Notes under the pieces: model-generated
The model's input: the letters and a program-made list of their open reading frames with translations, nothing else
What the model was told of the DNA's origin: nothing
Databases searched by the model: none
DNA from: Anopheles merus
Lineage: Eukaryota > Arthropoda > Insecta > Diptera > Culicidae
Length of the DNA stretch: 64,000 nt
NCBI RefSeq assembly: GCF_017562075.2
Contig: NC_054083.1
Location: 47,402,942 to 47,466,941 of the forward strand
Reading direction: 5' to 3'
Made by a program: the position numbers and the translations under genes
Shown: in pieces, positions 37,701-48,500 of the stretch
Numbering within the stretch: position 1 is the first letter of the stretch
Layout: each line of letters begins with the position of its first letter

Positions 37701-38776
37701 CATTTTTCCGATTCTGAAATAGAGAAGGCAAAAGCGAGTCAGTTCAACTTGAGTGCGTGTGTCAGATCGGGCTGTTTTATTGCACATTGCCGGTGGTTCC
37801 GCTAGGGTATTGTGGTTTGCGATCAAACGTAGTGTTACCAATCGTCGCGGTAAACAGTTGCAGAATGGTGTCAATATTTGTCAATATTTAGAAAGCATTT
37901 CAATCGCCCTTTAAAGCTATGTTGAAAGCTGCGTGCTTTAAAAATTGAAATGCAATGAGGGCTATTGGGTCAAGCAAACCAAGCATTGAAGTGACCTCAA
38001 CCCAACAAAGCATCCGACACCGGACCGGGCGATACATTGCATAACGTCCGATCGCGTGCAGTGTGGACTCGTTTGCAGAGATAAATCAATTTACTTTTCT
38101 TGCCTTTTTAGCCATACAGCGCACGCAAATGAAGCTCCGAAATGGGAGCAAGTGCTGACCTCTGGCGGATTACTAAATCCAGCCACTGTAACAGTCGAAC
38201 GCCAGCTGAACCGGACACTGCTGCTGGCGCTGCTCCCGGAGCGTTGCGGAGTTGCGTGCAGAGCACGCCGGTGTCGTCGCGTGCACCATTAACGGTGAGA
38301 CGAACAACCAACCAAACGTAGAATTGAATAAAAACGCAACACTACACCGCTGGTGACAACATGATCGGCAGGGTGTCTCACCCTCTCCCGGCCGCACCGA
38401 GGGCAAACTTACCAAATGTATAAAACAGATCACCACTGTGAAGACGCGTCAGGTTGGAGATCCGGCCGGACTCGGTGAGGCCACCCATTCGCTTGAACAT
38501 GGGCGCTCCACGGCCGTACCCGGGCAATGGGCTCTTGATCGGAGTAGCCGCCGCCTCGACGAAGCCGCCGCCAGTCCAGCAGGTGAGCAGCGACAGCAAC
38601 ACCAGCGCCCGCTGAAGATGGCTTTGCCGGCCGGTCGTACGTGTCGGTAATGCGGTGTAATTATCGCGTCCCACCGGGTGTCCATCCCGGCCGTGCGCCG
38701 GGTGACGGTATCGGCTGCCCTCGGCATACCTTGCAGGCGCGAGGACACGGCGCTGCCACTGCCTCAGCCGTGCCAT
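276..38776 (-). CDS. sha: Shavenoid (Kojak)-like single-pass membrane protein, 8 coding exons
   Basis: The CDS joins 38413-38776, 37573-37713, 37197-37295, 22846-22956, 17223-17477, 13064-13147, 4704-5626 and 276-4625, giving about 2108 residues. Every junction has GT/AG ends and agreeing phase. Visible parts are: hydrophobic signal-like stretch (57-67, possible cleavage near 77); short Cys motifs CDTDTC and CKCQCLP; ectodomain to about 374; transmembrane helix about 375-399 followed by KKRK; Gln-rich run near 574; His runs near 1013 and 1800; basic segment about 1715-1755; poly-proline about 1940-1988; acidic stretch about 2035-2085. In Drosophila, Shavenoid promotes actin-based wing hair and denticle growth, and poly-proline blocks commonly bind profilin or EVH1 proteins, which fits. 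The family name comes from recall of conserved stretches such as LRNPIDTDVPFRLFRDEGR and FNPAYFEPHLL, without an alignment. The start is uncertain: ATG at 38776 has the best context (ACC ATG G), and an in-frame ATG at 38842 adds 22 residues. Confidence 0.72.
4626..4703 (-). other. sha last intron, 78 bp
   Basis: This short phase-0 intron has donor GTAAGT and acceptor CCACTGCCAG. It is typical in size for small dipteran introns and is the only short, phase-0 intron of the coding region. Confidence 0.8.
4704..5626 (-). CDS. sha: sha coding exon: transmembrane helix and start of cytoplasmic tail
   Basis: This 923-bp exon enters in phase 1 (acceptor CTACCCTTACAG) and leaves in phase 0 (donor GTT|GTAAGT). 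It encodes about residues 352-659. The helix is visible as YIVIAVCSLCLGLIYIASVF (continuing LYIHM), followed by the stop-transfer KKRK. The tail then has a Gly/Ala-rich part, an acidic stretch, mixed Gln and His runs encoded around 4870-4975, and a conserved-looking end, RKLYFNPAYFEPHLLV, which reads directly into the next exon. Confidence 0.85.
5710..5834 (+). promoter_or_regulatory. Cluster of four CTGTTATAC motifs, OVO/Shavenbaby-like
   Basis: Exact CTGTTATAC copies start at 5710, 5732, 5804 and 5826. Both pairs have a 22-base step, and the pairs are 94 bases apart. Three copies are preceded by A, giving ACTGTTA, which fits the ACNGTTA core recognised by OVO/Shavenbaby zinc-finger proteins in Drosophila. 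A weaker GGTTATACAC lies at 5656. The cluster sits in an intron about 80 bases from the transmembrane exon. Enhancer function is inference; the motif could also be a simple duplicated AT-rich unit. Confidence 0.4.
9481..9504 (+). repeat. 12-bp unit repeated twice
   Basis: GCTGAGCAGCCC occurs twice head to tail within the 7.4-kb sha intron. It is a small slippage duplication. Confidence 0.8.
11696..11728 (+). repeat. (GA)n microsatellite
   Basis: An imperfect then perfect GA run lies in the sha intron. GA tracts can bind GAGA factor in flies, but length and context alone do not support that role here. Confidence 0.85.
13064..13147 (-). CDS. sha: sha coding exon: membrane-proximal ectodomain
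   Basis: This 84-bp phase 1-1 exon has acceptor CACCTTGCAG and donor CCA|GTAAGT. It encodes about residues 324-351, DMQMPNQNIFTPCIAFRVVG and then TPIKYVT. Its frame stays open deep into both flanking introns (13430 down to 12591), so retention of the downstream intron would add a long Phe/Leu-rich tail instead of stopping at once; I treat that as chance because the splice sites are good. Confidence 0.75.
13663..13709 (+). repeat. (CA)23 microsatellite
   Basis: This is the longest uninterrupted dinucleotide run in the window, about 23 CA units. On the minus strand it is (TG)n upstream of the membrane-proximal sha exon. It is likely to be length-polymorphic. Confidence 0.95.
14315..14333 (+). 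repeat. Poly-A tract, 19 bases
   Basis: Homopolymer run in an intron, with no target-site duplication or upstream retroposon body that I could see. Confidence 0.9.
16626..16645 (+). repeat. (CTG)n tract
   Basis: Six to seven CTG units in an intron, non-coding here. Confidence 0.85.
17223..17477 (-). CDS. sha: sha coding exon: ectodomain core
   Basis: This 255-bp phase 1-1 exon has acceptor CTCTTTCCGCAG and donor AAG|GTACGT. It encodes about residues 239-323, from VKMPMCAVSAAQYLTTNGWA through FRLFRDEGRIYLQWLGEPEL to RLVLVHLMCRDMTP. This is the best conserved-looking ectodomain stretch and the one that most suggests Shavenoid to me. The mix of beta-strand-like segments and single cysteines fits a folded extracellular domain. 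Confidence 0.82.
17949..18054 (+). repeat. 53-bp tandem duplication
   Basis: Two adjacent 53-base copies (17949-18001 and 18002-18054) differ at five positions, about 91% identity. Each contains TTATTTTAACGTCATTT and ATGAAGCTTTAG. This is a recent local duplication in an AT-rich part of the intron. Confidence 0.9.
21202..21216 (+). repeat. Poly-T tract, 15 bases
   Basis: Homopolymer run within the 5.4-kb intron. Confidence 0.85.
22846..22956 (-). CDS. sha: sha coding exon: ectodomain ECTLAPF...
   Basis: This 111-bp phase 1-1 exon has acceptor TTCTTCCCACAG and donor G|GTAAGT. It encodes about residues 202-238, with ECTLAPFISGSSSEKIPFVF and then LPHRGQIVHPSREIGFPG. The frame used is not the longest open frame here; it is chosen because only it joins both neighbours in phase and keeps the hydrophobic/polar alternation of a beta-rich fold. 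Confidence 0.75.
26055..26072 (+). repeat. (CA)9 microsatellite
   Basis: Uninterrupted CA run in the 14.2-kb intron. Confidence 0.85.
29459..29935 (-). CDS. Orphan coding-like reading frame nested in sha intron
   Basis: The frame is open from an in-frame TAA near 29935 to TGA at 29459, about 158 codons. The first in-frame ATG (MPSDHEILPADR...) comes a third of the way in. From there to about codon 115 it shows an RNY-like codon pattern and balanced composition, for example VNGPEHVDGWLFAEVGIQRA, with two NxT sequons (NFT, NGT). The last 35 codons are less convincing. It has no clear signal peptide, no start with good context, and just weak candidate splice sites (donor GAG|GTGGAC). It cannot be inserted between the flanking sha exons in phase. 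It may be a fragment of a nested gene, a pseudogene, or an old viral or mobile-element remnant. I do not recognise it. Confidence 0.35.
   Translation of the reverse strand, partial: QHDTWILGASWRERLNIVPVRRLHANGLLFRTRREIEPRQTGLFMPSDHEILPADRSTVVGSCGSICVVNAIVNGPEHVDGWLFAEVGIQRAYDGYTVVIRGNFTNGTGLRLKMLPLPMTSDDPLAPQEVDYTTQHSTPFGVAKSIQNGSVSLCPVRR
33935..33953 (+). repeat. (CA)9 microsatellite
   Basis: Uninterrupted CA run in the 14.2-kb intron. Confidence 0.85.
37197..37295 (-). CDS. sha: sha coding exon: CKCQCLP cysteine cluster
   Basis: This 99-bp phase 1-1 exon has acceptor CAAACCGACCAG and donor GAG|GTGAGT. It encodes about residues 169-201, including IECKCQCLPHLSTYREDLG and then ICVDDI. Four cysteines in about 17 residues, in a region predicted to be extracellular, suggest a small disulfide-bonded module. 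Just 277 bp of intron separates it from the preceding exon, while the next exon lies 14.2 kb away. Confidence 0.8.
37296..37572 (-). other. sha intron, 277 bp
   Basis: Phase-1 intron with donor GTAAGT and acceptor CAAACCGACCAG, without recognisable content. Confidence 0.75.
37573..37713 (-). CDS. sha: sha coding exon: ectodomain, CDTDTC motif
   Basis: This 141-bp exon enters and leaves in phase 1, with acceptor CTATTTCAG and donor G|GTAAGT. It encodes about residues 122-168, starting ESEKCDTDTCVGLSSGTAELS followed by a Gly/Pro-rich linker. The two closely spaced cysteines probably form an extracellular disulfide with those of the next exon. The linker looks poorly constrained. Confidence 0.75.
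37714..38412 (-). other. sha intron, 699 bp
   Basis: Phase-1 intron following the signal-region exon, with donor GTAAGT and acceptor CTATTTCAG. I see nothing else in it. Confidence 0.75.
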
Positions 38777-38916
38777 GGTCAGCAACCGTTCGCTGCTGGC
38801 GGTGGACGTTGTAGCATGGTTCGCTGAACGGCCGGTGATCATTCATCTACAACCGAGCGATCCAAGCGGCAAGTGGAAGGGCGTTGTTCACCGGCGAACA
38901 CGGGGAAGCATGCCAG
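38413..38916 (-). CDS. sha: sha exon with start codon; 5' UTR part plus signal region
   Basis: On the minus strand a long pyrimidine tract ending TTCTAGCAG abuts 38916, so this is an internal exon whose first part (38916 to the start codon) is untranslated. An in-frame TGA sits directly before the ATG at 38842; the next in-frame ATG is 38776 with stronger context. The encoded end (GDLFYTFG) leaves in phase 1 at a clear donor, G|GTAAGT. The hydrophobic core ALVLLSLLTCW lies about 57 residues after ATG 38776, which makes an unusually long basic N-terminal segment for a signal peptide. An optional 118-bp intron (38612-38729, AAG|GTATGC to TTCAG|CGG) would instead place a third ATG (38846) in frame with the signal region. 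Confidence 0.6.
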
Positions 38917-39957
38917 CTGCTAGAAGGAGGAGAAGGGGAATAGAAGAAAAAGAAAAAAATAAATGATCAGAACAATCCGAAAGCAGCGCAGAAATAGTTA
39001 CTGGAGTGGCTAGAAATTAGTTTCCCATATGATTACATCTGTTTAATTCACGTAATCGAAGATGGACGCGCCGGGATAAAGCGCAAAGCCGACAGGCCGG
39101 TCGCGACTCGAACAATGCCGTCCGAAAGACACTAAATACCGTTTTGAGAAGATAATTTAACTTCCATCAGCTTCTGCAGGAGTTGCGCTGCGTCCGGGGG
39201 GAGCCCGCGAAGGGACCTGGCGTTAACCTGGCCGTTACGACCCACCACTGGTTACGGCAGGTCGAAGGGGCCAAGTTCAACGAAGATGTATGTGCAAGTT
39301 GCGCGGTGTAGGATTGGTTTGATTAATGAATGCCCGGGCGCGTAAATCCAAGCCCAGTTGTAACCTTTCATAATTAGTCAGATGATTTGGCAAAACACGG
39401 CCGCTTCTTCAGGTGGAAGATCGGTTGGTACCACAGTGTATGTGTGTATCGAAACTGCTTTACAGAGTCATCAATTTCCCGTCGAACACACGATATTTTT
39501 TTTAATGGCCGGACGGAACTCCACAAAAAGGCTGGACTCGTCCGAGGCTGATGAACTTGTAAATCTTGTGCCAATTGCCCGCCAATCTGGCTGGCTCGGC
39601 TCGTTTGCCTCGATCGGCTTCAAATTTAATGTGACCGATCTGACGCCGATATTGCGACTTTTCCCAGGCCGCAACTGGACGTGTGAGTGTCATGTGCTTG
39701 GTGTGCTTTTTTGCTTCCAATTGGTACTATCGATCGACCCAGAATCTAGATCAATTAAGATTATGTAAATATTAAATTAGGACCTTCAAAGGAAAGGCAG
39801 ATTAAATCCATCCCCGGCCGGGGTTTTGATTAATGAGCAGCTCGAGAAGTCGAACAGTGTTCGAAAGAGCGGACGGTCGAACAAGTGGTACAGTTAGTTG
39901 GGGGTTAGGATTGCTTCAAGAGAATAGGGTGGAAGAGCTATAATAAACAAGAACCAA

Positions 39958-39974
39958 ACACACACACACACACA
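39958..39974 (+). repeat. (CA)8 microsatellite
   Basis: Short CA run in the presumed first intron. Confidence 0.8.
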
Positions 39975-42506
39975 AAAAAGAGCAAACGATCAATGACTAG
40001 TTGTAACACGAATCTAACCACCTGGTTAGGTTGTTAGGTTCTTTTTTTTTGGTTTTATTTTCGATATGTTTGCGTTTACTGTCAACCTGTGTTGGCGTGC
40101 CAAAAGTGTGCCATTGTGTTTACCTTTCGATGTGACTGACAAATCTAGGAACTGTCGTGTAGCTGTCACTTTTCACACTGGCTACGATTTGTTTGAATGG
40201 TAGACAGATGTGAGTTAGTGGTTCAAAAATTCATATGATTGTTCTAATATCGCTTGGAGCTAATAGTAGGAAAAGAGAGTGAGAGCTTTCTCTTATATGT
40301 AAGTTACGTTCGATTGTGTCAGTGGTCTGTATTGTTTGGACTGTGATGTTTACTTAAGTGGAACAAAATATCATTTACAGCAATAATGATAACTGAAAAA
40401 CAAGTCGATCATTACTGTTTATGATGTTTCACCCAAGGCTAAAGGTTAAATAAGGTCCCCTAATTAAACATCATTATGATTGCTTATTATTTTTCACATA
40501 ACTTCCAACGTAGCATACATCTTCCAGTATCACGAGATAAAGCTGTAAACCAATGTACAACAAAATTGCTTACACACATTAGCGCGATAAATCTGACAAG
40601 AGTTGACAAATTTCGCGAAAAAACAACATGCTCGATTTCGTGAAAGCAGATCTTTCGCATCCGATTACTACCGTTTGCATAATATACCGGCTCTTGATTT
40701 CGCAGAGCTTCTTCGCTCCCTTAATGGAGACACAAATTTTTGTTACCGATAAGCAAAACACCTCGGGCGAAGAAGGAACAGAAACTTCCACCAGCACGGG
40801 AACACGATAGGCTCGCGCACACGGAACCTGAACCGCGTTTAGATGACGCTGCATGTTCACTAAAAGCCCGCCGTAGGCTACCGTGAAGATAAGAAGTCAT
40901 TAAAATATGTCAAACCTCACACGAACAGCTCGCGAGGAAAGAGAGGGAGAGAGAGAGATAGGGTGAACAAATGGGTTGAACTGGATGCTCGAAAGATGTC
41001 TGTGATCAATCGTAATCGTGGATCTCGTCTGTGTATACTCCCGCCAAAGCATTATTGAATGATTTCACATTGACGCTTCGTTTGGTGGGGCCTTCGATGC
41101 CAGCGGCTAGATTTCACCTGCGCTCCGTACCGTGGAAGAACGGAACAACAGCACAATTAATTAGTATTCCATGGCACTGTACAGTTGTTGGGATCCGCCT
41201 CAAAGCTGGAGACTGGCAAGCAGTGAAATAATATCATCGTGTAGTCATCATTTAAATTGGATCTCATCTGATTTAACGCATTTTCGAAGCAGTTTACGAC
41301 CTGCCACCAGTGCGTTGATTGGTGTAAAGGGTGAGCAAATGATGAACGGCTAAAAAGCTCGCACAGCAAAGTGTGAGAATCGGGTGGTAGAGCCGATCGA
41401 GCAACAGGCACAATCGTTGGCAATTATCAAGACGAATCTTTCAATTTCTGGCTGGCGCCTGGGACGTTGCGTTAATTTTAATGGTAATGAATTCCGTGAC
41501 GTTTTAACGAGATATTCCACTGTGTATTGATCGTGGCTGGTGCTCGTGGTGCATTGCAATTATGTCTTTTGGGGCAAAACCGTTCTGCGATTTATATCCG
41601 ATACGGTTTAAATGTGTTGTTGGGTTTTGTGAGTCAATGGCTCCTTCTGGACATGGCGTGATTGAGCTTGGGAAAAGGGAAATCATTCCGATGCTTTTTC
41701 ATTTGACTTAACTTGCTTGAGCCTACATATAGAAGGTGTCTTGAGAGTCTTCTTATGTATTATTACATGTGCTAAATTTTAAATATCTCGTTACCCTTTA
41801 ATTTCCTTTCCTGTTTCCTAAGTCAACACAGTGTTATGAAAATGCAATAATCAAATAAATGCTTTTCAATAACTATCAAATTCAACATTTCGTTACTCAT
41901 ATTCAACGCAACAAATGTGTTCTTCACTACACAAGCTACAACAATTCTTCGAAAAACACTTTTGAAACTTAGAAAAAAACCTTTCACTGGAGGAAAATTA
42001 CAAGACAACGCCCCATTAATTAGGTCATATCTCTTCCTACAATCATTTGCTCATTCCGATACAAAAGGTGCTTTTATTTCTGCAAATTAAAATCACTTTC
42101 CCCTTGGAAACAGGGAGGAGCCCCGTATAACGTCCGTCATCAACCGCTGAACTAAACAAGATGGCAAAACAAACAGCAAAACGGAACACCCTTAACAGCT
42201 TAACTTGCTTAACGACCTCGATGCCTTCCCGGTTGTTGATAATTTCTTCATTTCACCCTCACAAACATCAGTCAGTGGTTTAATAGGGCGAAAGGGAGAT
42301 AGATTTAAAATCCGATGAACGACGTTCTTGTTCCATCCTTCCTTCCATCACACAAAAGATTGAGATGATTGAGCAGTGGACAGGAGCGCCCACAAACAAC
42401 CTGGACAGGAACAACGCATAAATTTGTCAACCAAACGTCGACGTGCGTCAAACCGACACTGCGACTGCGGTATGATTATTGTTCGAACCAGCATTATGCT
42501 GTCACC

Positions 42507-42543
42507 GAACATGGATAAGGAAACGCAACGAACATGGATAAGG
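42507..42543 (+). repeat. Short direct repeat, 23-base period
   Basis: GAACATGGATAAGGAA occurs at 42507 and nearly identically at 42530. Local slippage duplication. Confidence 0.75.
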
Positions 42544-45500
42544 AATCACGGGAATGTATCGCTCGCCCTCTCCTTTTGTGTGCTAAATCCACGATCGCTC
42601 TGCCGCTTGTTTATCTACCAACATTCCAATTTCCTGTTTGGCATTCTCTAGCAGCGAAGAAAAACAACAAACGGCCCTGCACAGCATCCGACATCGATAG
42701 CTGCCTCACATTAGCACGATTTGTTATGCTGGGTGAATTAAATTCAGTGAAAATTGCATACGCTTTCCAACGAGTGAGCGGATCGTCACCACCACGACGA
42801 CCACGGCTCGATCATCATAATCACTTGACCGATAAACAGCAATTAATGCATACCCTTCATGCCGTTGACGGGCGTGCAGTCGATCGTTCGAGATGCATAT
42901 TTATTCCAAGCATCGAGCTGCATGCTCCAACAAGGAAGCATAAGAAGAACATTCCATAGGAGGGGAGCAATTATGGAAAAATGTCCCTAGTCCAGTCCTG
43001 CTCAGGGTGTAGCTCATGCCAAGCCTGCACTGATCTGTTTGCCAAAGGCGTCTTCTTGCCCTGCCCGCTCGGTAATGAGCAATATTGAAGACTAGTTTGC
43101 ATAATTAAGTCACCTGCTTCGAGCGACATACCAACCGGGCATCAATCTCAATCCTCGGCAAGGATCTGGTGCGTTGGGGTTGGGCGTCTGCGTCAGAATT
43201 GAAGTCAGTAAACATAGTTACCCAAGGCAGGCATTTTAAAAGAAGGGGAGATTCTTCATACCAGTGATTAGCTAGTGAAGATAGTTGCTTTATAATTAAC
43301 ATTATATTGTTCGTAGTAAACTGTTCATTAAAACAATTGGTTTGTGTTAAGTTTGCGTTATGCGATAAATAACTGAAATTAATTTAGATTAAGTTTTGAC
43401 TGAAGGCATGATACTAAGAAAGATATTAATATACATAAAATCATTGATTGTTTCATCACTCCCAGCAAGCTCTTTCTCGTTAGCTTTTCAAAGAAAATCA
43501 ATAAAAAACGATTTCTATAAATCGAAAATCAGCTTAAAACTTCAGAAAATCTGCGATGCCAAGCATGAATTCCTAGAATCAATCTATTCATCGGCTTATT
43601 TTTCGCAACACCAACAACTACAATAACAGTAACATCAACAACGAAAAAATGAAGATAAGCCTCCATCTCTAGCTCCACCTCTTGTCAACGATCCGTCAAC
43701 GGCCATTAAGCGGGACCATAAAGGGACCCAGCGAAGCCACGGTAGCCGTCGACTTACTGCACCGATGCTAGGACAACTTGGAAAAAGCACTGGCTTCTGT
43801 AACGACGCCACTTGTTTAGAGGCTTGTGGTCGTTCCCCGCGCGTCCCAAACCGTACCCTGCTTCACAGTGGAGGAACGGTTTTGATCGTCGTTTTATGTT
43901 CCGTTGAATAAAGTTAATTAGATCAATCGAGGACGCTCGATCGCGACGGCAAACAGGTTCTTCCCGCTGGATCATCTGGTTTGGGGCATCTGGGTTCTAA
44001 AAGGGACAGGTTGTGTGTTGCGTTTGTTGCCCACTCCATCTCCGATACCGTCCATCCCGATTCCGTCCCATTTAGTGCGGCTTCGATTTTCCGCTTGTGC
44101 TGATTGGTATTTTCTACACCTCCGTTCTACTCCCCACTCCGGGTTTCACCAGCAGACGACCACAAATCGGTCAAACTCGTCGCTTTGGTGACAAGAGCTT
44201 CGTGCTTGGTGCAACCTACTACGGCCGGTGAGCGATTGATTTCATCGCATTTCATCGGCGATTCAGCTGATTGCGAGCACAGGTTCCTCTTCTGATTCTC
44301 TTATGGCGTATGAAGTCACCGTACCGTACCGATTACGGCCAGGGAACGTTTGCTGAGTGAGTGTATGTGTGTGTGTGGAATTATCGGGTTAGGTTTTATT
44401 GGATCTTCAAATAGCGATTATCCCGTTAGCGGGCATCGGTTTGTCGTAATTAAAAGTAATTGTTATTAATTGTGTGCTGTTTTCGCGGTGGCTGCCGAGC
44501 GCTACAAATCGATTCCCGCACGGTGTGGATATCAACGGTATTTGATGTCCGTTTGGAAGGCAGAGGGAATTCCGCTAAGCCGAGCTTAAGCATCCAAACA
44601 ATGAATTGTTGGCTATGTCATCGTCATTATGTTGGAATGGTTTGCATTTTTGTGTAAGTTTGTGCTGAATGGAAAGATAATGCGTGCTATTTTTTAGTAT
44701 TTACAAGCTTTCTGTTAGGCTCTTTTTCAACTTTCTGATCCAATCAAATGAAATTGTTTCTTATGTCAAAGCTTTGATTTTGATTTTAAATGTTGGACTT
44801 TTTGTGACTTTACTATGAAAATGCTAAAATACTATCTTTCCTTAAAATGTTTACATTATGAATACACATTATCTATGCAGGAATACAACTGTCTCAAACT
44901 CTACTCTAGCACAGCGCAACTCAAGTAAGAACCAAAGAGGACGTTAATTTCCTTAAGATGTATTTGTCCTAAATGCGTACATCAAACTCGTTCGTAAAAT
45001 CCCCCATAAACCATAACAATTCCTTCCCTTTTAGTACACTTAACAACATTTATCAATCCTCATTGTGCAACACCATAACTAACGAACCGTTTTCTTCCGC
45101 TGATTGCATCGGTACGCGAAGAATTTATGACGGTCCTAAACGCGCGTAAAACGCAACGCCCGCTTCTGCCAGAAGAAAAGGCATCCCTATCTTTATCTGG
45201 TTTATTGAAAAGATTAAAATATTACATCGATAAGTGGCGAAACACGAGCGAGCCTCCCGATGCGCTAACCTCCGTACCTTAATCCACCTTTACCCATCAT
45301 CATCGGGTGCGGCGCACGGTCGACGATCGCGACTGCTGGTCTGATAATAATGCTGCAAACACCCAGCACTGCCACGTAGAATATTGGACGCGTTTTTTTT
45401 TTGCTTTTTTGTCTGTTGTTTCCTCCTACCGTGCATGTGGCGAACGATTTGAAGTGCCAACAGGCCGGCTAAAGAAGCACGGCGCGGCTGGCCAATAATT

Positions 45501-48500
45501 ATCCTGTACACGCGCTTAACTTGCGCTCGAGATGCCGGAACGTATCGAACTTTTCTAATCTTCAACAATTACCTCTGTGTGATATCATCGAATATCTTCC
45601 CTTGCTCTGAGGAGGTTCCTTGCCGTTTGCCGAAGGAAGAAGCTACTGCTATGGTTTCTTTCGCTCCCCGAGTGGCGTAACAGGTTGCCCCACACTCACA
45701 GCCCCATTCTATCCCAGCAACTCCGCATGAATCTCATCGATTTTTCCCCTCATGCGTTTTCCTTCCTTTGATGCCTCTTTTTTTTTCGTTTGATATGTTG
45801 TTTTGTGTTGTGCGCTCACACTCATACGGTGCGGAACGATTTCCTGACAATCTCTCCCGGGGCCCGGGGGCTTATGGCAGGACGGGATTTTACGCCCCGC
45901 AGCCCCGTAACGCAGGGCCACGATGCACGGTTCTAGATTTACCGGTTTGCCGGTTTGTAAGGAGGTGGCAGGTAAGGACAAACCCTCCAGCTGCTCTATC
46001 GGTACCCCGTTGGCCTACAATCGCGCCCTGGGAGTGGACGACATTATGTGTGTTTGCCCGTATGCGGCGCGTAAGTACCTATTGAATGGCCAACATCTTT
46101 TTGTGTTGTGTGTTGGCTGCGCAATGTTTTATCAAAGCTGCTAATGAAGATCCACTGGGGCGGTGCAACGGGAATCGTTTTTCAATCGATCCCGAGCCCG
46201 AGTGAAGGGACTTTTTCATCGAAGTTTCGGGACGCAACTGGACAAAGAAAAGTACGGGTTCGGTACGGGCACGAGATGGGCACGAGATAAGATGCCGCTT
46301 GTTGTCCGCAGGAGAAGGAAATCACGCTCACTAGAAGGTGCGTTTTTGAATCGCGCCGGACCTCGGCTGCATAAGGTTAAGTATTCAAGGACCCAACAAG
46401 GAATTCGCATAAACTTCTACAAATGATCTAGATGCGAGTGCGTGTGCTGTAATGGGCGCGTCCCATTAGGCTAATTTGTAAAATACAACCCGTCTGTGTG
46501 CTCTTACACGCCACACGAGCAGCAGCAGAAGCTGCCCATTTTCGGCCGAGTCACGATCGCGCATTATCAATTTGTATCACTCCTAAACGCATTCCACAAG
46601 CGCGGACCCACCGTATGCAAATGAGCCTGTTCAAGCGAGGCCGCCGTGCGGAAGCGAACAGTGCTCCAGTTTGGACGGCTAATTTCTTCCACCAACTCCA
46701 AAACGGCACACGATTGGAATGTGCGCGGGCTCCTGCTGGATCTCTTCCGCAGGGTCCAAGAGGCTAGAAAGCGTCTTACTATTGTTGGGGAAGACAATCC
46801 CAAACCTCTCCCGCCTTACAACACAATGCACAACATTGATTAGTGTTCGGCATTCGGCGCTCTCGCGTGCGCGCTTTTGATTGGAAATGTCAATTTACTC
46901 GATTGACGGACCGAACAGAGGATAACAAACCAACACAAGGGATCGACCGAAATGTCAACCGATCGTGCCGAAACGCTTCACAATGGGGCGACTAATTTTT
47001 CAGCCTGCTTGTGGACACTGAAGCGTTTGTTTGTATGCAGATTAGCGCAAAGCCGCCAGCCGGGGGGAACTTTCACGCGGTGGATCTCTCAGGAGAGGAA
47101 ACTGAAGTGATTGGACGATCGGATAAACATTGTTGACGGGTGCGGGTCCGTTTGGTATGATAATTTAATTTCTCCAAGCTTCTCGCTGCGGCTCTGTGAG
47201 AAATCTACGCAGATGTTCTGGGAATTTCCCGAACCAAAGTGTTGCTTATTAACATGTAACGTACTTAAGAGCTTAGGACTTTAAGCATTCTTATGACGCG
47301 TTGAGAGTGTATGTTATGTGTAGAGATTCGTGTGAACTTCTCACCAGAATCGACTGGAATCTATTACTCTTGAATTGAAATTCTCCTGCACTTTTGTAGA
47401 GTTTAGCTTAGCGCCATTTCCAGGCATTGCCTCCTTGAAAAGATGCTTTCTCCAACAGGAGCATCACTCTCGACGTGCACTGGACCAGAACCCACTCTTA
47501 GGACTTAAGATCCAAGCTTGGGTGATGGTGTGAACTTCGTTGGGCACAGGTGTGCACCATCGTTGACCCTTGAAGGTTAGAAGAACTCTCGCGGGTGTTG
47601 GGCTGTTGATGAAGTCACTACACCGTGCCCCCCACTGCACGGAAGCTAATCTAATGCCGGCTAAAGGCTACAGACACTTTAGCTACCGACCTTTTCAAAA
47701 GTCACGAACCGTTCGAAGTGGGCAATTGAACAAGATTCTTAAGCGAGAAATGACTTCCAATATTCACCGTTGGCACCAACGGCTGCACACCGCACGGCTA
47801 TGGGACGCCAGCATTTTGTTCGTTCGTTTGCTTATTGAACAGTAAACTCCAGCAATACCCAGCAATTCAGGTACCGGATTGGCCACTTTAGGACCCGCTG
47901 AAATGACCACTCTTATGATGCTGCTCTGCCGGTTTCAGCACCGTTCCGTTTCCGAAGCTGCATTAAACGGATTGATCCCAGTTTTTATCCCCTTTCGCTC
48001 CCGTTCTCATCGTTTTTTTTTTTACAACTCAACAGCAAATTAGTTGTTCTTGTCAGTTTACGATTATCGTCACCTTGCGTACTTGAAGTGCCGACAGATA
48101 GAACCGGCCCGCCGCAAGAACGGTGTAAGGTTGTTTGGTTCGAGCGGTTTTTTTTATTAACACTACATCCGATCAAATTCCCGTTCTCCTCGCAAACGTA
48201 TTTGCGAAACGTGATTATCCAGGCTTGCAAAAATGGGAAGCTTGACCACGGCCCAGCAGCAGCAGCAGCTCCCGTACGGTACGGCGGAGGCGACGAACGG
48301 GCGCGCACTACCAGATTGGTGGTAATTTGACCGTTTCATTGAAAGGGTATTGTTGGTAATTGTGTTGATTATCTAAATTTTGTATCGTTAGCGATCCGTT
48401 CGATCGTCGCTAAGCTGGTAGGAGTCGGTGGAAAGATTAGCTCCGGCTTCTGAGGCGTCGAAGAGGAGAAGCTGCAGAAAAAAACAGGTGCTTTGTTGGG

